From Flavobacterium agrisoli (GTDB taxonomy: Bacteria > Bacteroidota > Bacteroidia > Flavobacteriales > Flavobacteriaceae), in contig NZ_JAEHFV010000004.1 of the NCBI RefSeq assembly GCF_016522065.1, forward strand, positions 244,997 through 308,996: 64,000 nucleotides of DNA, in the 5' to 3' direction. Positions 39,102-49,006 of this stretch are shown piece by piece. Every line of letters begins with the position of its first letter. Position 1 is the first letter of the stretch. Below the pieces are notes generated by a model. The model did not search any database. It saw only the letters and a program-made list of their open reading frames with translations, and had not been told where the DNA came from. The position numbers and the translations under genes were made by a program.

Positions 39102-40061
39102 TTACTTACGTTTCATAACGCGTTCAACGGCTTCAACTATAGCTTCGTTGTTTAATTTGTATTTTTCCATCAATTGGGCAGGAGTTCCCGATTCACCAAA
39201 AGTGTCGTTAACTGCTACAAATTCTTGTGGAACTGGTGAATGCAAAGCCAAAACGCGCGAAATACTTTCTCCTAAACCACCTAAAATATTGTGTTCTTCG
39301 GCAGTAACAATGCATTTGGTTTTTGCTAACGATTTTAAAATAGCTTCTTCATCCAAAGGTTTAATCGTGTGAATGTTGATTACTTCGGCAGAAATACCTT
39401 TTTCTTCTAATTTTTCAGCAGCAATTAAAGCTTCCCAAACCAAGTGACCCGTAGCTACAATCGTAACGTCCGAACCTTCGTTTAATAAAATGGCTTTTCC
39501 GATTACAAAAGGAGCATCGGCAGGCGTGAAGTTAGGTACAACCGGACGACCAAAACGCAAATACGCTGGTCCGTGGTGTTCGGCAAGAGCAATGGTTGCT
39601 GCTTTAGTTTGGTTGTAATCGCAAGTATTAATTACCGTCATTCCAGGTAACATTTTCATCAAGCCAATATCTTCTAAAATTTGGTGTGTAGCACCGTCTT
39701 CTCCTAAAGTTAATCCGGCGTGCGAAGCACAAATTTTTACGTTTTTATCCGAATAAGCAACCGATTGGCGAATTTGATCGTAAACCCTTCCGGTAGAAAA
39801 GTTAGCAAAAGTTCCTGTAAACGGAATTTTTCCTCCAATGGTTAAACCAGCTGCAATTCCAATCATGTTGGCTTCTGCAATTCCGATTTGGAAAAAACGC
39901 TCTGGGTGGTTTTTTTTGAAATCATCAAATTTTAATGATCCAATTAAATCGGCACATAAAGCCACCACATTTTCATTTTTTTGACCTAATTCAGTCATTC
40001 CCGCTCCAAAACCCGAACGAGTATCTTTACTTCCTTGATTTTCGTATTTTTTCATTTTCAT
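39102..40061 (-). CDS. Transketolase, C-terminal subunit
   Basis: The 319-residue protein is the pyrimidine-binding and C-terminal half of transketolase: [24 protein letters not shown], the catalytic Glu region [19 protein letters not shown], and [19 protein letters not shown]. With the N-terminal subunit encoded upstream it transfers two-carbon units in the pentose phosphate pathway using thiamine diphosphate. Splitting of the enzyme into two genes is common in Bacteroidota. The 65-base spacer to the first half contains a small palindrome. Confidence 0.95.
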   Translation of the reverse strand: MKMKKYENQGSKDTRSGFGAGMTELGQKNENVVALCADLIGSLKFDDFKKNHPERFFQIGIAEANMIGIAAGLTIGGKIPFTGTFANFSTGRVYDQIRQSVAYSDKNVKICASHAGLTLGEDGATHQILEDIGLMKMLPGMTVINTCDYNQTKAATIALAEHHGPAYLRFGRPVVPNFTPADAPFVIGKAILLNEGSDVTIVATGHLVWEALIAAEKLEEKGISAEVINIHTIKPLDEEAILKSLAKTKCIVTAEEHNILGGLGESISRVLALHSPVPQEFVAVNDTFGESGTPAQLMEKYKLNNEAIVEAVERVMKRK

Positions 40062-40126
40062 TTTTTGCTATATGAATAAACTCTAGGCAATAGGCATAAT
40101 ACGTATCGCTTACAGCTTAAAGCATT
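40062..40126 (-). repeat. Word-repeat palindrome between transketolase halves
   Basis: About 40085-40126 forms an imperfect palindrome in minus-strand RNA: a 5' arm with GCTTTAAG and CTGTAAGC, a short CGTA turn, and a 3' arm with GCCTATTGCCTAGAG. The same words in the same sense order occur in the infC-rpmI spacer. Confidence 0.5.
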
Positions 40127-40975
40127 TTAATAATCTCCTAAAGTAGCTGCGTTTTGAGCCAATGCGTTTTCTAATTGTGCATCATTTGGTGCTTTACCAT
40201 GCCATGCATGACTGTACATCATATAATCCACTCCGTTACCCATTTCGGTATGCAATAAAACACATACAGGTTTTCCTTTTCCAGTTTTAGCTTTGGCATT
40301 GGCCATTCCGGCTAAAATAGCGTCTAGGTTATTTCCTTCTTTAATCTCGATAACATCCCAATCAAAAGCTTCAAATTTAGCACGAAGACTTCCCATTGCC
40401 AAAACTTCATCTGTAGTACCATCAATTTGTTTTCCGTTTAAATCTACGGTAGCAATAATATTATCTACTTTTTTAGCAGAGGCATACATGATGGCTTCCC
40501 AGTTTTGACCTTCTTGTAATTCACCATCTCCATGTAGGGTATAAACCAAATGCGAATCGCCATTTAATTTTTTAGCCTGAGCAGCACCTAAAGCAACCGA
40601 AAGACCTTGCCCTAACGAACCCGAAGCAATACGCACACCAGGTAAGCCTTCATGAGTAGTAGGGTGCCCTTGTAAACGAGAATCTAATAATCTAAAAGTT
40701 GCCAATTCCGATACCGGAAAATAACCACTTCTTGCTAAAACACTATAAAATACAGGTGAGATATGACCATTAGAAAGAAAGAATAAATCCTCTCCAATTC
40801 CGTCCATGTCAAAACCTTCTTTACGGTCCATGATATTTTGATATAACGCTACTAAAAACTCTGTACAACCCAAAGAACCTCCTGGGTGACCCGAATTAAC
40901 TGCATGAACCATTCTCAGAATGTCTCTTCTTACTTGGATAGTTAAATCGCTTAATTGTTGTGTGTTAGGTTTCAT
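40127..40975 (-). CDS. Transketolase, N-terminal subunit
   Basis: The 282-residue protein is the thiamine-diphosphate-binding half: HAVNSGHPGGSLGCTE, GHPTTHEGLPGVRIASGSLGQGLSVALGAA and the GDGELQEGQNWEA ... DLNGKQIDG motif (GDG-N) that binds ThDP and magnesium. It is transcribed first, from a canonical promoter, with the C-terminal subunit after it. Confidence 0.95.
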   Translation of the reverse strand: MKPNTQQLSDLTIQVRRDILRMVHAVNSGHPGGSLGCTEFLVALYQNIMDRKEGFDMDGIGEDLFFLSNGHISPVFYSVLARSGYFPVSELATFRLLDSRLQGHPTTHEGLPGVRIASGSLGQGLSVALGAAQAKKLNGDSHLVYTLHGDGELQEGQNWEAIMYASAKKVDNIIATVDLNGKQIDGTTDEVLAMGSLRAKFEAFDWDVIEIKEGNNLDAILAGMANAKAKTGKGKPVCVLLHTEMGNGVDYMMYSHAWHGKAPNDAQLENALAQNAATLGDY

Positions 40976-41000
40976 TTTATATATAAAAGTTAAACTGCGG

Positions 41001-41032
41001 CAAAGGTAATTTTTATTTTGCCGTAAGACAAA
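41001..41032 (-). promoter_or_regulatory. Promoter of the transketolase operon
   Basis: On the minus strand TTTG (41029-41032) and TACCTTTG (41001-41008) are separated by 20 bases, a canonical -33/-7 pair, 25 bases before the ATG at 40975. Confidence 0.75.
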
Positions 41033-41185
41033 TGATTTTTGCTATTAATACGCCTGATTTCGGACGGATAATTGTGATTTAGCAGTCTTTTTGACTAAAA
41101 TAAAAATAAAATGAAAAAAATAGGATTGTTTTGAGTAGGTAGGGGTTTTAGGGTGAAGGTTTTTAACCAACAACTTTTAACCATA

Positions 41186-41215
41186 AAAAAAGCCCTGTAA
41201 TTACAAGACTTTTAA
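41186..41215 (-). terminator. Terminator of the acidic hypothetical gene
   Basis: A 13-base-pair stem around 41187-41213 with two G-U pairs in minus-strand RNA and a T-run on that strand. It lies 25 bases past the stop at 41239. The rest of 41033-41185 shows nothing recognisable. Confidence 0.65.
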
Positions 41216-41238
41216 TACAAAATAGTTTTAAGAATACA

Positions 41239-41550
41239 CTAGTTGTCACCGCGACTGTAAAAATTATTTTCTTCATCCTCGCTGCCAATCTTTTCTTGTT
41301 GGTCGTCGAGTTCGGCGCCTGGTACATCCAAATCACTTCCTAAGGAATCATCTTTTTCAATGTTGAAAGTGTTTTCATTCCATTCGCCTTCTTTCTGTTG
41401 CAAGTCGGGATTATTCGGAATTTTATTCGGGTCTACCGTATCGACTTTGTTGCCCCGATGAAAAATATCTTCGGTTGAAGGATATTGCATTTCATCTAAG
41501 TTTTCCTTGATTTCTTCTTCTTTTTCCGGAGTGTTGTTTTTATTTTTCAT
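41239..41550 (-). CDS. Acidic low-complexity hypothetical protein
   Basis: A 103-residue, strongly acidic and probably disordered protein (rich in Glu, Asp, Asn; MKNKNNTPEKEEEIKENLDE at the start, EDEENNFYSRGDN at the end). It has no signal peptide, membrane segment or cysteines. Similar short acidic proteins with an EDIY/EDIF motif (here STEDIFHRGNK) occur widely in Flavobacteriaceae without a known role. Confidence in being a gene rests on the A-rich start context, good codon use and the terminator behind it. Confidence 0.65.
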   Translation of the reverse strand: MKNKNNTPEKEEEIKENLDEMQYPSTEDIFHRGNKVDTVDPNKIPNNPDLQQKEGEWNENTFNIEKDDSLGSDLDVPGAELDDQQEKIGSEDEENNFYSRGDN

Positions 41551-41748
41551 GATGTTATTTTTTAAAATTAAAATAGCAGTCTAGTACTATATAAATACCT
41601 AACTGTTTTGATAAAAGTAAGGCTTAAAAGAGGTTTGTATGTTATAGGTTTTAGGGCAGAAGTTCTATAGTTTGCAGGAACCCGTTAGACTATCTTAAAA
41701 GAAGTGTAAAATTTCGACTATTCTAATTCGGTAATTTTCAAATTAAAC

Positions 41749-41756
41749 TATCTTTG
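41749..41756 (+). promoter_or_regulatory. -7 promoter box TATCTTTG of tgt
   Basis: TATCTTTG lies 34 bases before the ATG at 41790 and overlaps the in-frame TTG at 41754, which therefore cannot be the start. Confidence 0.7.
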
Positions 41757-41789
41757 TCAACCCAATTAGAAGGGAGAAACAGCGACATT

Positions 41790-42920
41790 ATGAAGTTTGA
41801 TTTAGTACAAAAAGACCCCTTGTCAAAAGCAAGAGCAGGAAGCATTACCACCGATCATGGCGTGATTGAAACACCTATTTTTATGCCCGTAGGTACGGTA
41901 GCTTCAGTAAAAGGGGTACACCAACGCGAATTAAAAGAGGAAATCAACCCCGATATTATTTTAGGAAATACCTACCATTTGTATTTACGTCCGCAAACCG
42001 AAATTCTCGAAAAAGCGGGTGGTTTGCATAAATTCATGAATTGGGATCGAAATATTTTGACCGACTCGGGTGGGTATCAAGTCTATTCGCTTTCCAATAA
42101 CCGAAAAATAAAAGAAGAAGGGGTGAAGTTTAAGTCGCATATAGATGGCTCCTACCACTTTTTTACTCCTGAAAATGTAATGGAAATTCAGCGTACCATT
42201 GGTGCCGATATCATCATGGCTTTCGACGAATGTACGCCGTATCCGTGTGATTACCGTTATGCACAACGTTCGATGCACATGACACATCGTTGGCTAGATC
42301 GTTGTATCAATCACCTTGAAAAAGTGCCTTATAAATACGGTTACGAACAAACTTTTTTCCCGATTGTACAAGGAAGTACCTATAAAGATTTGCGTCGTCA
42401 GTCGGCGGAATATATTGCCAATTCGGGTCAACAAGGAAATGCTATTGGTGGTTTATCAGTTGGAGAACCAGCCGAAGAAATGTACGCCATGACCGAAGTG
42501 GTTTGTGAAATTTTGCCAGAAGACAAACCACGTTATTTAATGGGCGTTGGAACACCAATCAATATTTTAGAAAATATAGCATTAGGAATCGATATGTTTG
42601 ATTGTGTGATGCCAACCCGAAATGCACGAAACGGAATGTTGTTTACGGCTAACGGGACTATCAATATTAAAAACAAAAAGTGGGAAGCCGATTTTTCGCC
42701 TATTGATGAAATGGGACACACTTTTGTAGATACCGAATATACCAAAGCGTATTTACGCCATTTATTTGCTGCTAACGAATACCTTGGGAAACAAATTGCA
42801 ACCATTCACAACCTTGGATTTTACATGTGGTTGGTTCGCGAAGCCCGAAAACACATTATTGCGGGCGATTTCAGACCGTGGAAAGAAATGATGGTCAAAA
42901 ACATGAGCCAACGATTATAA
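41790..42920 (+). CDS. tgt: Queuine tRNA-ribosyltransferase
   Basis: The 376-residue TIM-barrel enzyme swaps guanine 34 for a queuine precursor in GUN-anticodon tRNAs. Visible motifs: ETPIFMPVGTVASVKGV, the general acid/base Asp in LTDSGGYQVYSL, the nucleophile region GIDMFDCVMPTRNARNGMLF. The usual zinc site CxCxxC near the C-terminus is missing: the aligned stretch reads DEMGHTFVDTEYTKAY, although the following IHNL His is kept. The start at 41790 is fixed by the promoter box. Confidence 0.94.
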   Translation: MKFDLVQKDPLSKARAGSITTDHGVIETPIFMPVGTVASVKGVHQRELKEEINPDIILGNTYHLYLRPQTEILEKAGGLHKFMNWDRNILTDSGGYQVYSLSNNRKIKEEGVKFKSHIDGSYHFFTPENVMEIQRTIGADIIMAFDECTPYPCDYRYAQRSMHMTHRWLDRCINHLEKVPYKYGYEQTFFPIVQGSTYKDLRRQSAEYIANSGQQGNAIGGLSVGEPAEEMYAMTEVVCEILPEDKPRYLMGVGTPINILENIALGIDMFDCVMPTRNARNGMLFTANGTINIKNKKWEADFSPIDEMGHTFVDTEYTKAYLRHLFAANEYLGKQIATIHNLGFYMWLVREARKHIIAGDFRPWKEMMVKNMSQRL

Positions 42921-42978
42921 AGGTAAAAAGAGGTTTGAATAGAACCTCTAACCTCTAACCTCTAACTTCAACTCTAGA
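42921..42978 (+). repeat. Hairpin and CTCTAAC tandem repeats between tgt and the LptF/G gene
   Basis: AGAGGTT (42930-42936) and AACCTCT (42944-42950) form a hairpin whose 3' arm continues as CTCTAAC repeated about three times. It is one of several word-repeat spacers in this window. Confidence 0.5.
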
Positions 42979-44067
42979 ATGCTGACGATAATAGATAGGT
43001 ACATTTTAAAACGATATCTGGCCACGTTTACCGTGATGTTGTTTATGTTTATTCCCATCGGAATCGTGATCGACGTTTCCGAAAAGGTAAACAAGATGAT
43101 CGAAAACGAAATTCCGTTCGTCGATATTGCTATTTATTATTACAACTTTACGGTTTATTTTGCCAATTTGTTATTCCCGATATTTTTGTTTTTATCGGTA
43201 ATCTGGTTTACATCCAAACTGGCAAACAACACCGAGGTAATTGCTATTTTAAGTTCCGGAATTTCATTCACACGTTTTCTTAGACCTTATATTATTGGAG
43301 CGACTATTGTTTCGGTTTTTGTTTTGCTGATGGGCTTTTTTATTGTCCCTTCGGCTAGTGAAGGCTTCAATAGTTTTCGATATACCTATTTAAAAGGAGG
43401 AGGTAAACAAGCAATGCGGGGCGATAATACCAATGTTTACCGACAAATTAGCGACGACGAATTCATTTTTGTAAACAGTTACAACGAAACCACCGAAACG
43501 GCTTATAATTTTACCTTAGAAAAATTCAATGGTGATCAATTGGATTATAAAATTGTAGCCAGTCGTATCAAATGGAATCCCAAAGACAGTACCTACACGT
43601 TATACGATTATACCAAACGAACTGTGGGGAAATTAAACGATAAAATTGAGCGTGTACCCGAAAAAAAGGCCAAGTTTAGCTTTGATTTAGAAGATTTAAC
43701 ACCGGTAGTTTACATTGCCGAAACCTTAAATTTTGGGAAATTAGTCGAGTTTATCGAGAAGGAAAAAGAAAGAGGATCGTCGGATATCAACACCTATTTG
43801 GTGGTTTTTTATAAAAAATTCAGTATTCCGGTTTCGGCTTTTATTCTGACTTTAATCGCCGTATCGGTTTCCTCAATGAAAAGACGTGGCGGAATGGGAA
43901 TGAACCTTGCCATCGGAATTGCCATCGCCTTTTCTTATGTGTTCTTCGATAAAATCTTCGGAACATTAGCCGAAAAATCAACCTTTTCGCCTTTATTAGC
44001 CGTCTGGCTGCCTAATATTTTATACACTATTTTAGGATATTACCTACTACGTAATGCAAAACGATAA
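42979..44067 (+). CDS. LptF/LptG (YjgP/YjgQ)-family permease
   Basis: The 362-residue protein has the family plan: three or so N-terminal membrane helices (YILKRYLATFTVMLFMFIPIGIVIDV), a periplasmic beta-jellyroll (about 130-270) and C-terminal helices with SIPVSAFILTLIAVSVSS. It is half of the LptB2FG pump that extracts lipopolysaccharide from the inner membrane. Whether it is LptF or LptG is unclear. It overlaps the next gene by 14 bases, so the two are translationally linked. Confidence 0.88.
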   Translation: MLTIIDRYILKRYLATFTVMLFMFIPIGIVIDVSEKVNKMIENEIPFVDIAIYYYNFTVYFANLLFPIFLFLSVIWFTSKLANNTEVIAILSSGISFTRFLRPYIIGATIVSVFVLLMGFFIVPSASEGFNSFRYTYLKGGGKQAMRGDNTNVYRQISDDEFIFVNSYNETTETAYNFTLEKFNGDQLDYKIVASRIKWNPKDSTYTLYDYTKRTVGKLNDKIERVPEKKAKFSFDLEDLTPVVYIAETLNFGKLVEFIEKEKERGSSDINTYLVVFYKKFSIPVSAFILTLIAVSVSSMKRRGGMGMNLAIGIAIAFSYVFFDKIFGTLAEKSTFSPLLAVWLPNILYTILGYYLLRNAKR

Positions 44068-44953
44068 ATTAAAAAGTTATTTAAACCTCCATTTAATTGT
44101 TTTTATTTGGGGATTTACCGCTGTTTTGGGCGCTTTAATTACCATTGATGCTGAGGTTTTGGTGTGGTTTCGCATGCTTTTTGCGGCACTGTTTTTAGCG
44201 GCTTTCATCTTAACCAAACGAAAATCATTTGGGGTGTCTACAAAGGCGGCCTTAAAATTAATTTTTATTGGCTTGCTCATTGCCTTACACTGGATTTTCT
44301 TTTTTAAAGCCATTCATGTTTCAAATGTTTCCATAACCTTGTCGGTTTTTTCCTTGGGTGCTTTTTTTGCCTCTTTGCTGGAGCCCTTGTTTTACGGAAG
44401 AAAAGTGCTTTGGTACGAAGTTTTTTTTGGACTCATAATCATTGCAGGGTTGGCCATGATAATGCAAGTCGAAGTGCATTATTTGCAAGGGGTATATTAT
44501 GCCTTGGCTTCTATTATTTTAGGGGTTTTGTTTACCTTATTAAACGGCAAAATGATTACCCAGCACGATTCAACGGTTATTACGGTTTACGAATTTGGCG
44601 CGGGTGTAGTTTTTATTTCAATCTACTTGCTGTGGCAAAACAAACTCAATTGGCAAATTTTTGATATGGGAACTAATAATTGGGTATTATTATTAGTACT
44701 GTCTTCGGTTTGTACAGCCTATGCTTTTACAGCTTCGGTAAAAGTGATGCAAAAATTAACGCCTTATACCGTGATGTTAACTACGAATTTAGAACCTGTA
44801 TACGGCATCATTTTGGCTTATTTTATCATTGGAGAAAAAGAAAAAATGAGCACCGAATTTTATTTTGGAGCGCTTATTATTGTAGCTACAGTTATTTTAA
44901 ACGGCGTCATCAAACACTATAGTAATCAAGCAAACCTAAAAGTGCAGGTCTAA
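44054..44953 (+). CDS. EamA-family (DMT) transporter
   Basis: The 299-residue membrane protein has ten hydrophobic helices in two EamA repeats: LIVFIWGFTAVLGALITID at the start, VSNVSITLSVFSLGAFFASLLEPLF in the first half, and the C-terminal YTVMLTTNLEPVYGIILAYFIIGE. It probably exports an amino acid or other metabolite. Its start codon lies inside the end of the upstream permease gene. Confidence 0.88.
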   Translation: MQNDKLKSYLNLHLIVFIWGFTAVLGALITIDAEVLVWFRMLFAALFLAAFILTKRKSFGVSTKAALKLIFIGLLIALHWIFFFKAIHVSNVSITLSVFSLGAFFASLLEPLFYGRKVLWYEVFFGLIIIAGLAMIMQVEVHYLQGVYYALASIILGVLFTLLNGKMITQHDSTVITVYEFGAGVVFISIYLLWQNKLNWQIFDMGTNNWVLLLVLSSVCTAYAFTASVKVMQKLTPYTVMLTTNLEPVYGIILAYFIIGEKEKMSTEFYFGALIIVATVILNGVIKHYSNQANLKVQV

Positions 44954-45014
44954 ATCAAATAGGTATTGCTTAACTTAAATCAAAAATTAAACGTGCCAAA
45001 CGATATAATATTTT

Positions 45015-45022
45015 TATATTTG
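45015..45022 (+). promoter_or_regulatory. -7 promoter box TATATTTG of accA
   Basis: TATATTTG fits TAnnTTTG and lies 34 bases before the accA ATG at 45057. Confidence 0.7.
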
Positions 45023-45056
45023 CGGTTCGAATTAAAAATACAAATTCAAAAATCCT

Positions 45057-46010
45057 ATGGAATATTTAGATTTTGAGCTTCCGATAAAAGAGTTAGAGGA
45101 GCAATTAGAAAAGTGTGTTGTCATTGGAAAAGAATCGGATGTTGATGTAACGCCTACTTGTAAACAAATCAACAAAAAGTTAGAAGAAACTAAAAAAAGC
45201 ATATATAAAAACCTAACGGCTTGGCAACGCGTACAATTGTCAAGACATCCAAACCGTCCGTATACACTGGATTATATCAAAGCCATTTGCGGAGATACTT
45301 TTTTAGAGTTACATGGCGATCGTAGTTTTAAAGACGACAAAGCGATGGTGGGTGGTTTAGGAAAAATCGACGGTCAATCGTACATGATTATCGGGCAACA
45401 AAAAGGATTCAATACCAAAACACGTCAGTACCGTAATTTCGGAATGGCCAATCCAGAAGGGTATCGTAAAGCCTTGCGTTTGATGAAAATGGCCGAAAAA
45501 TTCGGTATTCCAGTTGTTACTTTTGTCGATACTCCTGGAGCATATCCTGGTTTAGAAGCGGAAGAAAGAGGTCAAGGGGAAGCCATTGCACGTAATATTT
45601 TCGAAATGGTTCGTTTACAAGTGCCTATCATTACCATTATTGTAGGCGAAGGTGCTTCGGGTGGTGCTTTAGGAATTGGAGTAGGTGACCGCGTGTACAT
45701 GCTTGAAAACACCTGGTATTCGGTAATTTCGCCAGAATCGTGCTCGTCAATCTTATGGAAAAGTTGGGAATATAAAGAAAAAGCTGCCGATGCCTTAAAA
45801 TTGACTTCTTCGGATATGAAGAAACAAAAATTGGTAGATGATGTTATTCCTGAACCGCTAGGAGGAGCACATTTTGACAGAGAAACCACTTTTGCAACGG
45901 TTATAAAATATATCAACAAAGCATACGCCGAATTAAAAGATTTATCAACAGCTGATTTAATCGCGCAACGCATGGATAAATATTCAAACATGGGCGAATA
46001 CAAAGAGTAA
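45057..46010 (+). CDS. accA: Acetyl-CoA carboxylase carboxyltransferase subunit alpha
   Basis: The 317-residue protein matches AccA in full: an N-terminal coiled region ([17 protein letters not shown]), [66 protein letters not shown] and the oxyanion [15 protein letters not shown]. With AccD it moves the carboxyl group from biotin to acetyl-CoA, the first step of fatty-acid synthesis. Single gene with its own promoter and terminator. Confidence 0.97.
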   Translation: MEYLDFELPIKELEEQLEKCVVIGKESDVDVTPTCKQINKKLEETKKSIYKNLTAWQRVQLSRHPNRPYTLDYIKAICGDTFLELHGDRSFKDDKAMVGGLGKIDGQSYMIIGQQKGFNTKTRQYRNFGMANPEGYRKALRLMKMAEKFGIPVVTFVDTPGAYPGLEAEERGQGEAIARNIFEMVRLQVPIITIIVGEGASGGALGIGVGDRVYMLENTWYSVISPESCSSILWKSWEYKEKAADALKLTSSDMKKQKLVDDVIPEPLGGAHFDRETTFATVIKYINKAYAELKDLSTADLIAQRMDKYSNMGEYKE

Positions 46011-46031
46011 AGCTTTTGTTCTTATCATATC

Positions 46032-46066
46032 AAAATCCGAAACAGTCTTGTTTCGGATTTTTTTTG
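46032..46066 (+). terminator. Terminator of accA
   Basis: A perfect 12-base-pair stem (46032-46043 with 46050-46061), 6-base loop, followed by a run of T. Confidence 0.92.
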
Positions 46067-46153
46067 ACTTATGAACAAAAAAATGTAGTTTATAAACAAT
46101 TTATTCTAATAACTCAATGGGTGTTTTTTTTTAATTTTTGTTATTTTCGCTAA

Positions 46154-47698
46154 ATGGAAAATTTCAAAAATATAAACCCTGTTAAGGTAGATAAAACTAC
46201 AATTATTAATTTAGAAAAAGGAAAACTACCACCGCAAGTACTTGATTTAGAAGAGGCTGTGTTGGGTGCGATGATGATTGATAAAAAAGGGGTAGATGAT
46301 GTAATTGATATTTTACAACCCGATGCCTTTTACAAAGAGGCACACAAACACATATTCGAAGCCATATTGCAGCTTTTTACCGAAACCCAGCCTATTGACT
46401 TATTAACGGTTTCGAGTCAGTTGAAAAAAAATGGAAAATTAGAACTCGCTGGTGGCGATTTTTACCTGATTCAACTTACGCAAAAAGTGGCTTCTTCTGC
46501 CCATATCGAGTTTCACTCGCGTATTATTTTACAAAAATTCATTCAACGTAGTTTGATTCGAATTTCGTCCGAAATCATCGAACAATCCTACGACGAAACC
46601 ACCGATGTTTTTGATTTGCTCGATCAAGCCGAATCCAAATTATACGAAGTCACACAAGGAAACATCAAACGAAGTTCTGAAACAGCACAAAGTTTGGTAT
46701 TACAAGCCAAAAAGCGTATCGAAGAAATTGCCGGAAAAGAAGGCTTGAGTGGGGTGGCAACAGGTTTCGAAAAATTAGACCAAGTAACCTCGGGTTGGCA
46801 ACCTTCCGATTTGATTATTATTGCAGCGCGTCCGGGTATGGGTAAAACGGCTTTTGTACTATCCATGGCTCGAAATGTAGCTATTGATTTTGGACACCCT
46901 GTGGCAGTATTTTCGCTAGAGATGGCCTCGGTACAGTTAATTACGCGTTTAATTTCGTCAGAAACGGGTTTGTCTTCTGAAAAATTGCGTACCGGAAAAC
47001 TTGAAAAACACGAATGGGAACAACTGAGCACCAAAGTAAAAGACCTAGAAAGGGCGCCTCTTTTTATAGACGATACACCCTCGCTTTCCATATTTGACTT
47101 ACGGGCAAAATGCCGTCGTTTGGCTTCGCAACATGGTATCAAATTAATTATTATTGATTATTTGCAATTGATGACAGCCGGTGGTAATGGTAAAGGAGGA
47201 GGAAACCGTGAGCAAGAAATTTCAACCATTTCCCGAAACCTAAAAGCATTGGCCAAAGAGCTAAACGTTCCGGTAATTGCCTTATCGCAGCTTTCGCGTG
47301 CGGTAGAAACACGTGGCTCTAGCAAAAGACCTTTGTTGTCCGACCTTCGTGAATCGGGTGCAATTGAGCAGGATGCCGATATTGTTTCGTTTATTTACCG
47401 CCCCGAATATTATAAAATTGAAGAATGGGACGACGATGAGCAATCACCAACTCAAGGTCAGGCGGAATTCATTATTGCGAAACACCGTAACGGTGGACTC
47501 GAAAACATACGTTTGAAATTCTTGGGGCATTTGGGTAAATTTGATAACCTCGAAGATTTCACTGGTGGCTTTGATGATTTACCGTCTAAAATGAATTTGG
47601 ATGATAATCCGTTCATCACCAAAAACCTGCCATCTGTTAACGAAGCCTTTGGTAGCAATTTAAATGATGATTACGACGATAGCGATGTGCCTTTTTAA
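46154..47698 (+). CDS. dnaB: Replicative DNA helicase DnaB
   Basis: The 514-residue protein has the N-terminal DnaB dimerisation domain (PPQVLDLEEAVLGAMMIDK), linker, and RecA-like helicase domain with Walker A AARPGMGKTAF, Walker B LIIIDYLQLM, and the C-terminal SQLSRAVETR ... DLRESGAIEQDAD, HRNGG. It unwinds the chromosome ahead of the replisome. The acidic tail DDYDDSDVPF resembles the SSB-type C-terminal tail, which is worth noting though probably coincidental. No inteins. Confidence 0.97.
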   Translation: MENFKNINPVKVDKTTIINLEKGKLPPQVLDLEEAVLGAMMIDKKGVDDVIDILQPDAFYKEAHKHIFEAILQLFTETQPIDLLTVSSQLKKNGKLELAGGDFYLIQLTQKVASSAHIEFHSRIILQKFIQRSLIRISSEIIEQSYDETTDVFDLLDQAESKLYEVTQGNIKRSSETAQSLVLQAKKRIEEIAGKEGLSGVATGFEKLDQVTSGWQPSDLIIIAARPGMGKTAFVLSMARNVAIDFGHPVAVFSLEMASVQLITRLISSETGLSSEKLRTGKLEKHEWEQLSTKVKDLERAPLFIDDTPSLSIFDLRAKCRRLASQHGIKLIIIDYLQLMTAGGNGKGGGNREQEISTISRNLKALAKELNVPVIALSQLSRAVETRGSSKRPLLSDLRESGAIEQDADIVSFIYRPEYYKIEEWDDDEQSPTQGQAEFIIAKHRNGGLENIRLKFLGHLGKFDNLEDFTGGFDDLPSKMNLDDNPFITKNLPSVNEAFGSNLNDDYDDSDVPF

Positions 47699-47814
47699 AA
47701 TTTAAAGCCTCAGTTGCATTTATTTTACTATAAGGTTGTATGATTCTTTAAAATCTTTACTTTAGCAACTCTTTTAACAAAACTATTTTTATTAACTACT
47801 ATTAAATTTAAATT

Positions 47815-48204
47815 ATGGAAAATCAATCATTGAGAGAGAAAGACACAGAAATTACATTAGATATTGCCCAGAAATGGGTTAAGAAATGGAAAGATTCTAA
47901 GGGTGAATTAATGGTTTCTGGAAAAAAAATTGACTCTTTTTTAATACCTAAATACAGTTTAGAAAAACTTTTGGCGGAAGATATTGATGCTGCTCGTGCG
48001 TATATTGGTGTTAATGACGAAGGTTTGCAAACAATTATGTTAGTGGGGACACGTAAAGATGATAAAGGAATTTACCGTGATCTTATAAAGGGATATACAG
48101 CTAACGAAACAAAAGCTTTAACGGATTCTGAAGGTGATATTTATGATTTCAATGAACCTAACCCACCAGGAACAGGAGATGATGAAAGTCCAATGAATCA
48201 GTAG
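47815..48204 (+). CDS. Hypothetical soluble protein at the head of the 7-TM/kinase cluster
   Basis: A 129-residue soluble protein that I cannot assign to a named family. It begins with a helical segment (SLREKDTEITLDIAQKWVKKWK), has a central alpha/beta part with AEDIDAARAYIGVNDEGLQTIMLVGTRKD, and ends in a proline-rich acidic tail (NEPNPPGTGDDE). No signal peptide or catalytic motif stands out. It is only 5 bases from the first 7-TM gene, so they are surely co-transcribed. Very similar short proteins seem frequent in Flavobacteriaceae, but no role is known to me. Confidence 0.8.
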   Translation: MENQSLREKDTEITLDIAQKWVKKWKDSKGELMVSGKKIDSFLIPKYSLEKLLAEDIDAARAYIGVNDEGLQTIMLVGTRKDDKGIYRDLIKGYTANETKALTDSEGDIYDFNEPNPPGTGDDESPMNQ

Positions 48205-48209
48205 TCTCA

Positions 48210-48845
48210 ATGCGTGAATATCTAGTCAATTTTGGGTATTTTCTTTTGATTGCAAATAGCGTTTTATACATTTTTAAATACTTCTCAAATAGTAAGTCAT
48301 ATAGGATATTTACTATGTATTTGTTAATGTTATGTGCCGTTCAAATGGGAGCAGTTATTTACACCTATTTCTTAAAGCAAAACAACCTTTTTTTGTCTCA
48401 TGTTTATTTTCTAGGGCAGTTTTTAATCCTAAGTTTTTTTTATTTGCAATTATTAAAAAATAAGAAACAACAATTGTTTGTTAAAATTATGTTGGCAATA
48501 ACTTTGCTTATTTTCTTTATACAATATATTGTACAACCTGATTTAATCGATAAATTCAATTTATTTGAAATTCTCATAACTAATTCGTTATTAATTGTAT
48601 ACATGTTAATGCATTCCTATAATATGTTAGAAAGTAAAAGAGAATTTTATTTTGTAAATCTAGGATTGTTGATTTATTTACTTAGCAGTACTATACTTTT
48701 TATTTTTGGAAATCTTACAGCAAATTTAAGTAAAGATGTTAAAATGATTACTTGGACTTTAAATGCGGCTTTAACAGTTATGTACCAATTGTTTTTTCTC
48801 TACGAATGGAAAGTAAGTTATGTTAAAAAAACGTTGAAGAATTAA
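48210..48845 (+). CDS. 7-TM hypothetical membrane protein, paralog 1
   Basis: A 211-residue protein with about seven hydrophobic helices (roughly 5-24, 33-52, 62-82, 90-108, 120-140, 150-170, 183-202) and a short basic tail YEWKVSYVKKTLKN, likely cytoplasmic. It is a paralog of the next two proteins: all share GQ in the third helix, an N-T-S-rich loop before TW..N in the last helix, and the YEWKVS tail. No enzyme motif is visible. I infer a receptor or scaffold for the downstream histidine kinase. Confidence 0.8.
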   Translation: MREYLVNFGYFLLIANSVLYIFKYFSNSKSYRIFTMYLLMLCAVQMGAVIYTYFLKQNNLFLSHVYFLGQFLILSFFYLQLLKNKKQQLFVKIMLAITLLIFFIQYIVQPDLIDKFNLFEILITNSLLIVYMLMHSYNMLESKREFYFVNLGLLIYLLSSTILFIFGNLTANLSKDVKMITWTLNAALTVMYQLFFLYEWKVSYVKKTLKN

Positions 48846-49006
48846 ATAGCATTTAGTTAGGTTTAACAATATATTACCCGTAGTATATTTTCTTTTTTTG
48901 TAAAATTAAATGATTATCAGTGAACTATGAATAAGGTAGTAATGTATACAATTGCATATTAAGTTTTTATGTGCTTATGACCCTGAAAGTCTAATAAAAT
49001 TATATT

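Noticed and set aside
47690..47698. DnaB tail ending DDSDVPF as an SSB-like interaction peptide
   Set aside because: It resembles the acidic SSB tip, but it is found on a helicase and could be chance; not strong enough for a finding.
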